Shown in pieces: positions 46,765 to 54,924 of a stretch of DNA of 64,000 nt. A model generated the notes under the pieces. The model searched no databases. It saw only the letters and a program-made list of their open reading frames with translations, and was not told the origin of the DNA. The position numbers and the translations under genes are program-made. The DNA is from Gammaproteobacteria bacterium. Its GTDB lineage: Bacteria > Pseudomonadota > Gammaproteobacteria > Chromatiales > Chromatiaceae. The stretch lies in the NCBI GenBank assembly GCA_020445335.1, contig JAGRGU010000005.1, forward strand, positions 1 through 64,000, read 5' to 3'. Each line of letters begins with the position of its first letter. Positions within the stretch are counted from its first letter, which is position 1.

Positions 46765-48918
46765 ATGAAGAGAGTTCAATTGAAGGCTGTTCCCGCCAGC
46801 GCCGCCGAAGTCCCGATGCAGGAGGCATCGCTCGACATCTGGAGCACCAAGTACCGGCTCAGAGCCAAAGACGGCAAGCCGGTCGACGCCGATATCGACG
46901 CGACCTACGCACGCGTTGCCACGGCCCTGGCCGAGACCGAAGCGACCCCTGAACTGCAGGCCGAGTGGAGCGAGAAGTTCCTCTGGGCGCTACGCCACGG
47001 CGCCATTCCCGCCGGCCGCATCGTCTCCAACGCCGGGGCCCGGGAGCACAAACCTGCCACCTCGACCATCAACTGCACAGTCTCCGGCACCATCCATGAC
47101 TCGATGAACGAGATACTGGGCAAGGTGCATGAAGCCGGCCTGACGCTGAAAGCGGGCTGCGGCATCGGCTACGAATTTTCCACGCTGCGCCCACGCGGGG
47201 CCTACGTCAGCGGCGCCGGGGCCTACACCTCCGGTCCGCTCTCGTTCATGGATATCTACGACAAGATGTGCTTCACCGTCTCTTCCGCCGGTGGCAGGCG
47301 GGGCGCGCAGATGGCGACCTTCGACATCGGTCATCCCGACGTGATGGATTTTATCCGCGCCAAACGGGAAAACGGCAGACTGCGTCAGTTCAACCTCTCG
47401 CTGCTGATCACCGAGGAGTTCATGGAGGCGGTCAAAAACGACCGCAACTGGGATCTCGCCTTCCCCATCAGCGAGCAGGAGGTGGCATCGGAGGCGTTGC
47501 AGCTCTCCAATCCGGAGCAGGTTGTCTGGCGCGACTGGCCCTATAAGGGTGACTACATCGTCGACGACCGTGGCCGGGTCGCCTGCCGCATCTACAAGAC
47601 GATTCGAGCGCAGCGGCTGTGGGACGTGATCATGGCTTCGACCTACGATTTCGCCGAGCCGGGGTTCATTCTGATCGACAAGGTCAACGAGATGAACAAC
47701 AACTGGTTCTGCGAGAACGTGCGCGCCACCAATCCGTGCGGTGAGCAACCGCTGCCTGCCTACGGCGCCTGTCTGCTGGGTTCGATCAATCTCACCAAGT
47801 TCGTGCGCAACCCCTTCACCGGCGAAGCCTATTTCGACTGGGAGGAGTTTCGCAAGGTGGTCGCCGTTTTCACCCGCATGCTCGACAACGTGGTCGAGAT
47901 CAACGGCCTGCCGCTGAAAGAGCAGCGCGACGAAATCATGCGCAAGCGCCGCCACGGCATGGGTTATCTCGGACTCGGCTCGAGCATCACGATGCTGCAG
48001 ATGCGCTATGGAGACGAAGAGTCGCTGGCCTTCACCGAACGCGTTACGCGTGAAATGGCGCTGGTCGGCTGGCGAACCGGTCTGGATCTGGCGAAGGAGA
48101 AAGGCTCCGCACCGATCATGGATGAGGAGTTTACCGTCACCGGCGAAATGCTGGCCCAGCGCCCGGAGATGGCAGTGGACAACTGGCAGGTCGGAGACAG
48201 GATCAAAGGCCGGGTACTGCACGCGCGTTACAGCCGCTACATGCAGCAGTTGGCCAAGGTCGATCCCGAGCTGATCGACGAACTGGAGCGGGTTGGCTCG
48301 CGTTTTTCGCACCACAGCTCGATCGCGCCCACCGGTACCATATCGCTGTCGCTGGCCAACAACGCCAGCAACGGCATCGAACCCAGCTTCGCCCATCACT
48401 ACTCGCGCAACCTTATCCGGCAGGGCCGAAAGAGCAAGGAGAAGGTCGATGTCTTCAGCTTTGAGCTGCTGGCCTATCGCAAGCTGATCAATGCCAATGC
48501 CATGCCCAACTCCACCGACGCCGAAACCAGGCTGCCCGACTACTTCGTCTCTGCCGACGACATCACCCCGCAGCAGCATGTGGATATTCAGGCGGCGGCG
48601 CAGCGGTGGATCGACTCTTCCATCTCCAAGACTGCCAACGTGCCGACCGACTACCCCTACGAGCAGTTCAAGGATATTTATCTCTACGCCTACGAGCAGG
48701 GCCTCAAGGGGTGCACCACCTTCCGCTTCAATCCGGAAGCCTTTCAGGGAGTGCTGGTCAAGGAGGAGGATCTGGAGAACACAACCTACCGCTTCACGCT
48801 GGAAGATGGCTCGGTGGTCGAGGTCAAAGGCAACGACGAGATCGAATACGACGGCGAGACCCACTCGGCGGCCAATCTTTTCGATGCGCTGAAAGAGGGC
48901 TACTACGGGAAGCTGTAA
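46765..48918 (+). CDS. nrdJa: Class II (adenosylcobalamin-dependent) ribonucleotide reductase, main subunit
   Basis: 717 residues. The ten-stranded barrel carries the N-terminal redox Cys in STINCTVSGT, the active-site segment TNPCGEQPLPAYGACLLGSI and the finger-loop/Cys region, and the SIAPTGTISL substrate loop; GAGAYTSGPLSFMDIYDKMC fits the class II branch. Makes deoxyribonucleotides with B12, with or without oxygen. The C-terminal zinc-cysteine tail is missing and is encoded by the next gene, as in Pseudomonas NrdJa/NrdJb. Confidence 0.94.
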   Translation: MKRVQLKAVPASAAEVPMQEASLDIWSTKYRLRAKDGKPVDADIDATYARVATALAETEATPELQAEWSEKFLWALRHGAIPAGRIVSNAGAREHKPATSTINCTVSGTIHDSMNEILGKVHEAGLTLKAGCGIGYEFSTLRPRGAYVSGAGAYTSGPLSFMDIYDKMCFTVSSAGGRRGAQMATFDIGHPDVMDFIRAKRENGRLRQFNLSLLITEEFMEAVKNDRNWDLAFPISEQEVASEALQLSNPEQVVWRDWPYKGDYIVDDRGRVACRIYKTIRAQRLWDVIMASTYDFAEPGFILIDKVNEMNNNWFCENVRATNPCGEQPLPAYGACLLGSINLTKFVRNPFTGEAYFDWEEFRKVVAVFTRMLDNVVEINGLPLKEQRDEIMRKRRHGMGYLGLGSSITMLQMRYGDEESLAFTERVTREMALVGWRTGLDLAKEKGSAPIMDEEFTVTGEMLAQRPEMAVDNWQVGDRIKGRVLHARYSRYMQQLAKVDPELIDELERVGSRFSHHSSIAPTGTISLSLANNASNGIEPSFAHHYSRNLIRQGRKSKEKVDVFSFELLAYRKLINANAMPNSTDAETRLPDYFVSADDITPQQHVDIQAAAQRWIDSSISKTANVPTDYPYEQFKDIYLYAYEQGLKGCTTFRFNPEAFQGVLVKEEDLENTTYRFTLEDGSVVEVKGNDEIEYDGETHSAANLFDALKEGYYGKL

Positions 48919-48989
48919 CAGTCGCCGAGCAGGCACGCAGCAAACGTATTCAGGTGTCGGCAGATGCCGTTACAACCAGGTGAAAGAGA

Positions 48990-49685
48990 ATGACTATCAA
49001 GATAGAGAAGAAGATCGTCGACTATAGCGTGGCCAAGCCCGGCGAGCAGCCGGTCGCCGCTGCGGAGAGCACGAAAAAAGCCGACGACAACATCATTCAC
49101 ATGCACGAGAAGGTGGCACGGCCCGAGATGCTGTTCGGCTCCACCTACAAGATCAAGACGCCGCTGACCGAGCATGCGCTCTACGTCACCATCAACGACA
49201 TCATCCTCAACCGCGGCACACCGCATGAGATCCGCCGGCCATTCGAGGTGTTCATCAACTCGAAGAATATGGATCACTTTCAGTGGATCGTGGCCCTGAC
49301 GCGCATCATCTCCGCTGTTTTCCGCAAGGGTGGCGATATCTCCTTTCTGGTCGAAGAGCTGCGCTCGGTGTTCGATCCAGCCGGCGGCTACTTCAAGAAG
49401 GGCGGCAAGTACATGCCGTCGCTGGTGGCCGAGATCGGTGACGTGATTCATTGCCATCTGGTGATGATCGGTATGTTGAAAGAGGATGGCCCGGACGAGA
49501 ACCAGCAGAAGCTGATCGATGAGAAGCGGGCCGAATACGAAAAGTCGATCGAAACTTCCGACTCACACCATAGCAGCGATTTCCCCGACGGCGCGCAGTT
49601 GTGCAAGAAGTGCAATACCAAGGCGATGATCCAGATGGATGGTTGTATGACCTGCCTCAACTGCGGCGACTCCAAGTGCGGCTAG
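48990..49685 (+). CDS. nrdJb: Class II ribonucleotide reductase, second subunit (TSCPD + zinc tail)
   Basis: 231 residues. The TSCPD-type domain (about 55-160: EMLFGSTYKIKTPLTEHALY, PHEIRRPFEVFINSK, AEIGDVIHCHLVM) ends in a zinc ribbon and redox tail CKKCNTKAMIQMDGC followed by CLNCGDSKCG. The tail normally reduces the active site of class II enzymes. Follows nrdJa by 71 bases with its own ribosome site. Confidence 0.9.
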   Translation: MTIKIEKKIVDYSVAKPGEQPVAAAESTKKADDNIIHMHEKVARPEMLFGSTYKIKTPLTEHALYVTINDIILNRGTPHEIRRPFEVFINSKNMDHFQWIVALTRIISAVFRKGGDISFLVEELRSVFDPAGGYFKKGGKYMPSLVAEIGDVIHCHLVMIGMLKEDGPDENQQKLIDEKRAEYEKSIETSDSHHSSDFPDGAQLCKKCNTKAMIQMDGCMTCLNCGDSKCG

Positions 49686-49734
49686 CCGACTTACGCCTAC
49701 GCTGCTTAACCCCACCATTGGAACTTTGAAAAAA

Positions 49735-50625
49735 ATGAGTCGAAAGAGAGCCGCTTTTATCGGACTGGGCGTGATGGGGTATCCGATGGCCGGCCACCTC
49801 GTCACTGCCGGTCACCAGGTCAGCGTCTATAACCGTACCACATCGAAGGCCGAGCGCTGGTGCCGGGAGCACGGCGGGACGATGGCAGCCACGCCCGCCG
49901 CGGCCGCGGACGAGGCGGAGATCGTCTGCATTTGTGTCGGCAACGACGACGATCTGCGTTCGGTCGTATACGGTAAGCAGGGGGTGCTGTCGGCCATGGC
50001 TCCAGGCGCGCTGCTGGTCGACCATACCACCGCTTCCGCGGATGTCGCCCACGAGATCTGGGGCACGGCCGCTGAACGCGGAGTCGGATTTCTCGACGCG
50101 CCCGTCTCCGGCGGACAGGCTGGCGCGGAGAACGGCGTGTTGACGATCATGGTCGGCGGTGAGGAAGCGGATTTCGTACGTGCGCAGCCGGTGATGGAGG
50201 CTTACGCCAGGGCGGTGACACTGCTCGGTTCTGCCGGATCGGGACAGTTGACAAAAATGGTCAACCAGATCTGCATCGCGGGGATCGTGCAGGGGCTCTC
50301 AGAGGCGTTGAATTTCGCTCAGCGTGCCGGTTTGGACGGAACCAAAGTGGTCGAAGTGCTCGCTAAGGGCGCCGCGCACTCATGGCAGATGGATAATCGT
50401 GGTGAAACGATGCTGCAGAACCGCTTCGATTTCGGTTTCGCTGTCGACTGGATGCGCAAGGATCTCGCAATCTGCCTCGACGAAAGTCGTCGCAATGGTG
50501 CGGGACTGCCAATGACAGCATTGGTCGATCAGTTCTACGCCCAGGTGCAGGCGCTTGGCGGTGGACGCTGGGATACTTCCAGTCTGATTCGACTGTTGAA
50601 CGGCTACTCCCCCGGGCCTCGCTGA
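49735..50625 (+). CDS. Beta-hydroxyacid dehydrogenase (3-hydroxyisobutyrate / tartronate semialdehyde type)
   Basis: 296 residues from ATG 49735. Rossmann motif GLGVMGYPMAGHLVTAGH, substrate motif FLDAPVSGGQAGAENGVLTI and catalytic lysine in GQLTKMVNQICIAG are the family signatures; DFGFAVDWMRKDL is near the C-terminus. Reduces or oxidises a small 3-hydroxyacid with NAD(P). Exact substrate cannot be read; succinic- or glyoxylic-semialdehyde reductases are alternatives. Converges on the HTH-REC gene. Confidence 0.88.
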   Translation: MSRKRAAFIGLGVMGYPMAGHLVTAGHQVSVYNRTTSKAERWCREHGGTMAATPAAAADEAEIVCICVGNDDDLRSVVYGKQGVLSAMAPGALLVDHTTASADVAHEIWGTAAERGVGFLDAPVSGGQAGAENGVLTIMVGGEEADFVRAQPVMEAYARAVTLLGSAGSGQLTKMVNQICIAGIVQGLSEALNFAQRAGLDGTKVVEVLAKGAAHSWQMDNRGETMLQNRFDFGFAVDWMRKDLAICLDESRRNGAGLPMTALVDQFYAQVQALGGGRWDTSSLIRLLNGYSPGPR

Positions 50626-50685
50626 AAACGAAAACCCGGGGAAGATCTGTAGCCGGCAAAGGCGATGCGTTACCCTGTCGCAGTG

Positions 50686-51285
50686 CTACTGATGATTGGC
50701 CACCTGGGTGGAGGATTTCATTTCCCCCAGACCGATGGCATCCAGCAGTTGGCTGCTGTCGACCGGCTTGGCGAAACAGCGTTCGACCCCCGCCTCTATC
50801 AACCTGGTCTCGTTTTCACTGTCGATGTAACCGGAGATGCAGAATACGCGCGCGGAACTGGTTTCCGGATCACTCTTGATCGCACGGCAGACCTGCGCGC
50901 CGTCGATGCCCGGCATCATAAGGTCCAAAAGCACCAGATGCGGCTTCAACGCCGACACTTTTCGCCCCGCCTCGAACCCGTCTGCGGCCGTTTCGATCAC
51001 GATATCTTCGCTGTTCGAGCGTAGCAGCTCGGTCAGCAGTTCGCGCCAGTCCGGCTCGTCGTCGACGATCAATACGCGATACTGGTCCTCGTTCGCGACC
51101 TGCAAGGTAATGCCATGACTTCTGGCAAAACGCTTCACCTCCTGCAGCATGTAACGCCTGTGCCCGCCTGGCGTCACCTCCGCCTTGAGCATACCCTTCT
51201 GCGCCCACATCCGAACCGTAACTGTGGCAACCCGGAGCATCCTTGCAACTTCGGTTGGGGTGAGATAGGGCTTATTGGTTGTCAT
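50686..51285 (-). CDS. MerR-type HTH fused to a receiver domain
   Basis: 199 residues. N-terminal BldC/MerR-like HTH (YLTPTEVARMLRVATVTVRM then TPGGHRRYMLQEVKRFAR) followed by a receiver domain (about 68-185) with VLIVDDEPDW and phosphoacceptor Asp in LVLLDLMMPG. The usual order (REC then DNA-binding) is reversed. Likely a transcription regulator whose DNA binding depends on phosphorylation. No kinase is adjacent; 51286-51531 is spacer. Confidence 0.88.
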   Translation of the reverse strand: MTTNKPYLTPTEVARMLRVATVTVRMWAQKGMLKAEVTPGGHRRYMLQEVKRFARSHGITLQVANEDQYRVLIVDDEPDWRELLTELLRSNSEDIVIETAADGFEAGRKVSALKPHLVLLDLMMPGIDGAQVCRAIKSDPETSSARVFCISGYIDSENETRLIEAGVERCFAKPVDSSQLLDAIGLGEMKSSTQVANHQ

Positions 51286-51531
51286 TGATGGATACCCCCC
51301 ACTTACAACACTTAAGCGGGCCGATCATAACACAATTTCAAAAATACAGGCGCAGCTAACTCCTTGTCGTAAATATCGTTTATTTCGTAAATAGCGATGA
51401 CTGGCGAAGGGGGATCGGTGTCGCCGTGGAACTCCCTAAGAGGCATTTAGATCCTGGGATCGACACGATTAGTCGGTTGCTGACAACGGGTTGCGCCCCC
51501 CTTCGGGTGTGTGGGGGCCGGATTCCCGGTA

Positions 51532-52719
51532 CTAGGGAGCGTTACCTGATTGTGCCAGCCAGTCGAGGATATCGGTGCCTGGCATCGGGCGGGCGATATG
51601 GTATCCCTGCGCGGCATCGCAACCCAGCGAGTGCAACAGCGCCCAGGTCTCCGCTGTCTCGATCCCCTCCGCCACCACCCGCATACCAAGCTCGTGCGCC
51701 AGCATGATGGTGATTTTGACGATCGCAAGCGCTTCTTCGTCGGCCAGTGCATGTTTGACGAAAGAGCGATCGATCTTCATTTCGGAGAAGGGAATTCGGT
51801 GTAGTTGTACGAGCGAGGAGTAGCCGGTGCCGAAGTCATCGATGGAGAGGCCGATCCCCTTCATGCGCAGGCGCGTGAGAATCTCGAGCGATCTGACCAG
51901 CTCCCGCATCAATGCCGACTCGGTCACCTCCAGCACCACCTGATTGGGTTCCAGCGCGTAGTCCTCGAGCTGTTTCCCCAGCAGTTTTGGCAGCTCGAGA
52001 TCCATCAGCGTATCGGCGGAGACGTTGATCGATACCTGCGTGCGCAGCCCCTGGTCCAGCCAGTGCCGACACTGGATCAACGCCTGATTGAGAATGCTGT
52101 TGGTCAGCTCTCCCATCAATCCCGAAGAGAGTGCCAGGTCCAGGATCAGGCCTGCCGGCAAGACTCCCCGCTGCGGATGCTTCCAGCGAACCAATGCCTC
52201 GACACCGAGCAGTGAACGGTCGGCGATGCGCAGCTGCGGCTGATAGAAAGGCAGGATCTCCCCCCGCTCGATCGCCTGCTGCAGCTCAACCACGCTGGGA
52301 ATATCGGCCAGCCCCTGCGCGCCGCGCGGCTGTTTATCGGTCAGCGGTGGTACCAGCAGCAGCAGGCGCTCCAGCTCGGTATAACGAATCGGTTTGGTCA
52401 GCGTGCCAAGTACATGGAGGCCATGTTCGGAGGCCAGCTCCTGCGCGGAGTGCAGCACCCCGGCGTGATAGCCACTTATCAGTATGATCGCGGAGTTGGA
52501 GCCGCACTCGGCAAGATAACGGATGATCTCGACACCATCGGTTCCGGGCATCATCAGGTCCAGTACCACGACATCGATATTGTGCTGGTAGAGCGAGGGA
52601 AAGCTCTCCGAGGTGTGACTGGAGATGGCCTCGAACTCGCATTCGATGGCCACATCGCGTACAAACTCGCCGATATCTGGCTCGTCGTCCAGCACCAGCA
52701 GTTTGCGTTTACGGGTCAT
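51532..52719 (-). CDS. Receiver-EAL response regulator (c-di-GMP phosphodiesterase)
   Basis: 395 residues. REC (about 5-120; VLDDEPDIGEF, VVVLDLMMPGTDG) followed by an EAL domain (about 145-390) whose catalytic and metal residues are present: LGVEALVRW, SINVSADTL, LEVTESAL, IDDFGTGYSSL, EMKIDRSF, VAEGIET and AQGYHIARPM. Predicted to degrade c-di-GMP under control of phosphorylation. Overlaps the upstream receiver gene by four bases. Confidence 0.93.
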   Translation of the reverse strand: MTRKRKLLVLDDEPDIGEFVRDVAIECEFEAISSHTSESFPSLYQHNIDVVVLDLMMPGTDGVEIIRYLAECGSNSAIILISGYHAGVLHSAQELASEHGLHVLGTLTKPIRYTELERLLLLVPPLTDKQPRGAQGLADIPSVVELQQAIERGEILPFYQPQLRIADRSLLGVEALVRWKHPQRGVLPAGLILDLALSSGLMGELTNSILNQALIQCRHWLDQGLRTQVSINVSADTLMDLELPKLLGKQLEDYALEPNQVVLEVTESALMRELVRSLEILTRLRMKGIGLSIDDFGTGYSSLVQLHRIPFSEMKIDRSFVKHALADEEALAIVKITIMLAHELGMRVVAEGIETAETWALLHSLGCDAAQGYHIARPMPGTDILDWLAQSGNAP

Positions 52720-53150
52720 GTCGATCCCGCTGCAAACTGTCTGTAGACATCCCTCAAAGCCGACTGGAGTTCCGCCAGACGGAAGGGCTTGGATATCACC
52801 GAGCGCAGTTTCAACCCCCGTGCCCGGGCAATCTTGGCCGCCCCTTCCAGCAGCGTTTTTCCGTACCCGCTGATCAGGATGATTTCAGAAGAGCAGCGTT
52901 GATCTGCCAGCTCCCCGATCAACTCGAACCCGTCCGTATCCGGCATGAAGATATCGATGACCATCACATCCGCCTGAGAACCGGAAAAGGCCTGGCGCAG
53001 AGCTTGGACGCTGGTGACCGCGGAGACCCGGTAGCCCACCACCTCGGCAACCTCGGCCACAAAACCGGCCATCTCAAACTCATCATCAACCACCACCAGG
53101 GTGGGCCTGTGATCTTCGCTGTCGATCTTCCTGTCCAAGTCATTATCCAT
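52716..53150 (-). CDS. Single-domain response regulator
   Basis: 144 residues, receiver domain only: LVVVDDEFEMAGF, phosphoacceptor Asp in VMVIDIFMPDTDG, Ser/Thr at EIILISGYGKT and Lys in SVISKPFRLAEL. First of the REC/REC-EAL pair; the two may share a kinase elsewhere. The 368 bases between 53151 and 53518 contain no credible gene. Confidence 0.92.
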   Translation of the reverse strand: MDNDLDRKIDSEDHRPTLVVVDDEFEMAGFVAEVAEVVGYRVSAVTSVQALRQAFSGSQADVMVIDIFMPDTDGFELIGELADQRCSSEIILISGYGKTLLEGAAKIARARGLKLRSVISKPFRLAELQSALRDVYRQFAAGST

Positions 53151-53518
53151 GTTGTTTGCGCCGACTCCTCACAACTTTCCCTAGATGGCGGCGTACTGGT
53201 CAGAGTGTCATCTTTATTCCGGTCAGCGGTTTCAGGGTTGGTGCAATCCGGAAGGATCTACCGGCGAACGCATCGGCCCCTGCCCTGTCCTAGCATACCC
53301 GAGTTGGTGCGATTTCTCGACGTCGGGAGAGAGCTGCTCCGAGCTCCGCGTTGGAGCGGGCTGGCCAACCGCCACGCTGATCGAGCCTACCCGGATTCTG
53401 CGGCAGTCCACAATGCTTCGAGCAGACTTTTGGTTTGCCCACACCACACCCGGACCCGGGGAGAACTGCCGCGCCGACACGCTATCCGGCAGCATCCTTC
53501 AAAGACCAAATCAGGCGC

Positions 53519-53710
53519 TCAGGCGTTCTCCGCCCGTGCAGAAACGAAGATCCCCTCGCGATCGTTGCAGCTGACACTTACGAGCATCGGGCTGCAGCAG
53601 ACCGGGCAATCCTCCACGTACTCCTGCTGCTCGACGCTGCCGTCGATAAACAGCGTCACCGACTCACCGCAGTTCGGACACTCCAGTTGGTACTCTTCAA
53701 CCGTGTTCAC
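53519..53710 (-). CDS. CPXCG-motif cysteine-rich protein
   Basis: 63 residues from the GTG at 53710, chosen because GGAGGA lies eight bases upstream and the longer frame overlaps the SDR gene. Two zinc knuckles, ECPNCGES and DCPVCCSPM, with the second lacking the exact CPxCG ending. Members of this small family are of unknown function. Downstream of the SDR on the same strand. Confidence 0.85.
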   Translation of the reverse strand: MNTVEEYQLECPNCGESVTLFIDGSVEQQEYVEDCPVCCSPMLVSVSCNDREGIFVSARAENA

Positions 53711-53723
53711 CGGCTTCCTCCGC

Positions 53724-54521
53724 TCAGTGCGAAACAAGATCAGTCAGGTGCTCTCCCAGCGCGCCACAACCCGAAAGCGACCAGCCACCGTCCACCGGCA
53801 GCACGGCACCGCTGATATAGCGGGCCATGTCGCTGGCGAGAAACATCGCCGCCCCGGCGATATCCAGCGCGGTGCCAAACCGTTTCAGCGGTACCGTGGC
53901 GGTGATCTTCTCTCTGAGTTCTGCCGTTGGCGCCAGGCGTGCCATTCCCTCCGTTCCATCGATCGGGCCGGGCACGATCGAATTTATCCTGATCCCCACC
54001 GCACCCCATTCGAGCGCCAGGGTACGGGTGATCATATCGACACCCGCCTTGGCAGCGCAGACGTGCACCTGCGCCTGCATTGGAACGAATGCCTGGGGCG
54101 CCGATATATTGATGACGCTCGCACCGGGCGTAGTCAGATAGGGTCTGGTTGCGCGCATGACATGAAAGGTCCCAAGCGTATCGATCTCCATTACCGCTCG
54201 AAACCCGTTGCTGCTGAGCCGTTCCGCCAGTGCGGGGAAATTCCCCGCAGCACCGGAAACCAGTACGTCAATGCTGCCAAACGCCTGATACACCTCGGCC
54301 ACGCCCGCTTCCACCGCCGCCAGATCGCGTACGTCGGCGCTGAATCCAAAGGCTTCGCCACCGGACTGCTGCAAAGCTTCAACCGTCGCTGACACCTTCG
54401 CCGGATCGCGGCTTGCCACCGCCACGCGACCGCCCGCTCTCGCGAATGCTTCGGCAATCCCGCGGTTGATTCCACTCGTGCCGCCTACTACCAGAATGGC
54501 TTTGCCCGAAAAATCCAGCAT
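53724..54521 (-). CDS. Short-chain dehydrogenase/reductase
   Basis: 265 residues from ATG 54521 (GAGGAA upstream). Cofactor motif is GGTSGINRGIAEAF, with an N where most SDRs have a G. NAAG-like VSGAAGNFPAL, then a catalytic region without the usual Tyr: VHVCAAKAGVDMITRTLALE has Cys-Ala-Ala-Lys where YxxxK is expected (V-x-x-x-K), and this is close to 2,4-dienoyl-CoA reductases, which also lack that Tyr. Ends AMFLASDMARYISGAVLPVD. Likely an enoyl/dienoyl-CoA reductase, inference. Confidence 0.8.
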   Translation of the reverse strand: MLDFSGKAILVVGGTSGINRGIAEAFARAGGRVAVASRDPAKVSATVEALQQSGGEAFGFSADVRDLAAVEAGVAEVYQAFGSIDVLVSGAAGNFPALAERLSSNGFRAVMEIDTLGTFHVMRATRPYLTTPGASVINISAPQAFVPMQAQVHVCAAKAGVDMITRTLALEWGAVGIRINSIVPGPIDGTEGMARLAPTAELREKITATVPLKRFGTALDIAGAAMFLASDMARYISGAVLPVDGGWSLSGCGALGEHLTDLVSH

Positions 54522-54667
54522 TTTTGTTCCTCGATTCAAGTGTTCAACAGGCATGCTGTTGCAGCCATTAAGCAGTCTAGACCATAACCTCATCGGTAGT
54601 GACCGGCAGCTAAGCCAGCAACGTTGTCAAAGCGGCGAGAAGATCTAAACTTCAAAGTTACGGGGGA

Positions 54668-54685
54668 GAATTCAGTTCTGAATTC
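54668..54685. promoter_or_regulatory. Palindrome in the SDR / peptide-transporter divergent region
   Basis: GAATTCAG (54668-54675), TT, CTGAATTC (54678-54685): an 18-bp perfect dyad inside the 403-base gap 54522-54924. Candidate operator for the divergent genes. Nothing else is recognisable in the gap. Confidence 0.4.
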
Positions 54686-54924
54686 AAGGTGAAATGAGCG
54701 GGGTCATAGCGCGGCCTGGGGACGGGCCGATTGCAGACTCCGTGCCTTGCAATTAGTCAAGAGCGGCGTAGACTCCCCTCATTCCGGCGAGCGGCAACCG
54801 CAGCGTTCATCGACGGCGCGCAATGCGTGGATTGGTGATCCGATGATCTCAGCTCTGCAGATCGATCAGATGCCGGGTTCGGCGCCGGAGTCATCCAGAT
54901 AAACAGATGAGGAGTAATGTCCTG

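Noticed and set aside
46990-48936. 648-codon open frame antisense to nrdJa
   Set aside because: It mirrors the codon positions of a certain gene in GC-rich DNA, has no ribosome site and no recognisable domain.
50608-50641. CCCCGGG/CCCGGGG repeat at the end of the dehydrogenase gene as a terminator
   Set aside because: Loop of about 20 bases, overlaps the coding end and no T-run.
53232-53495. 87-codon minus-strand frame in the gap beside the CPXCG gene
   Set aside because: No ribosome site, no hydrophobic or domain pattern; treated as empty spacer.
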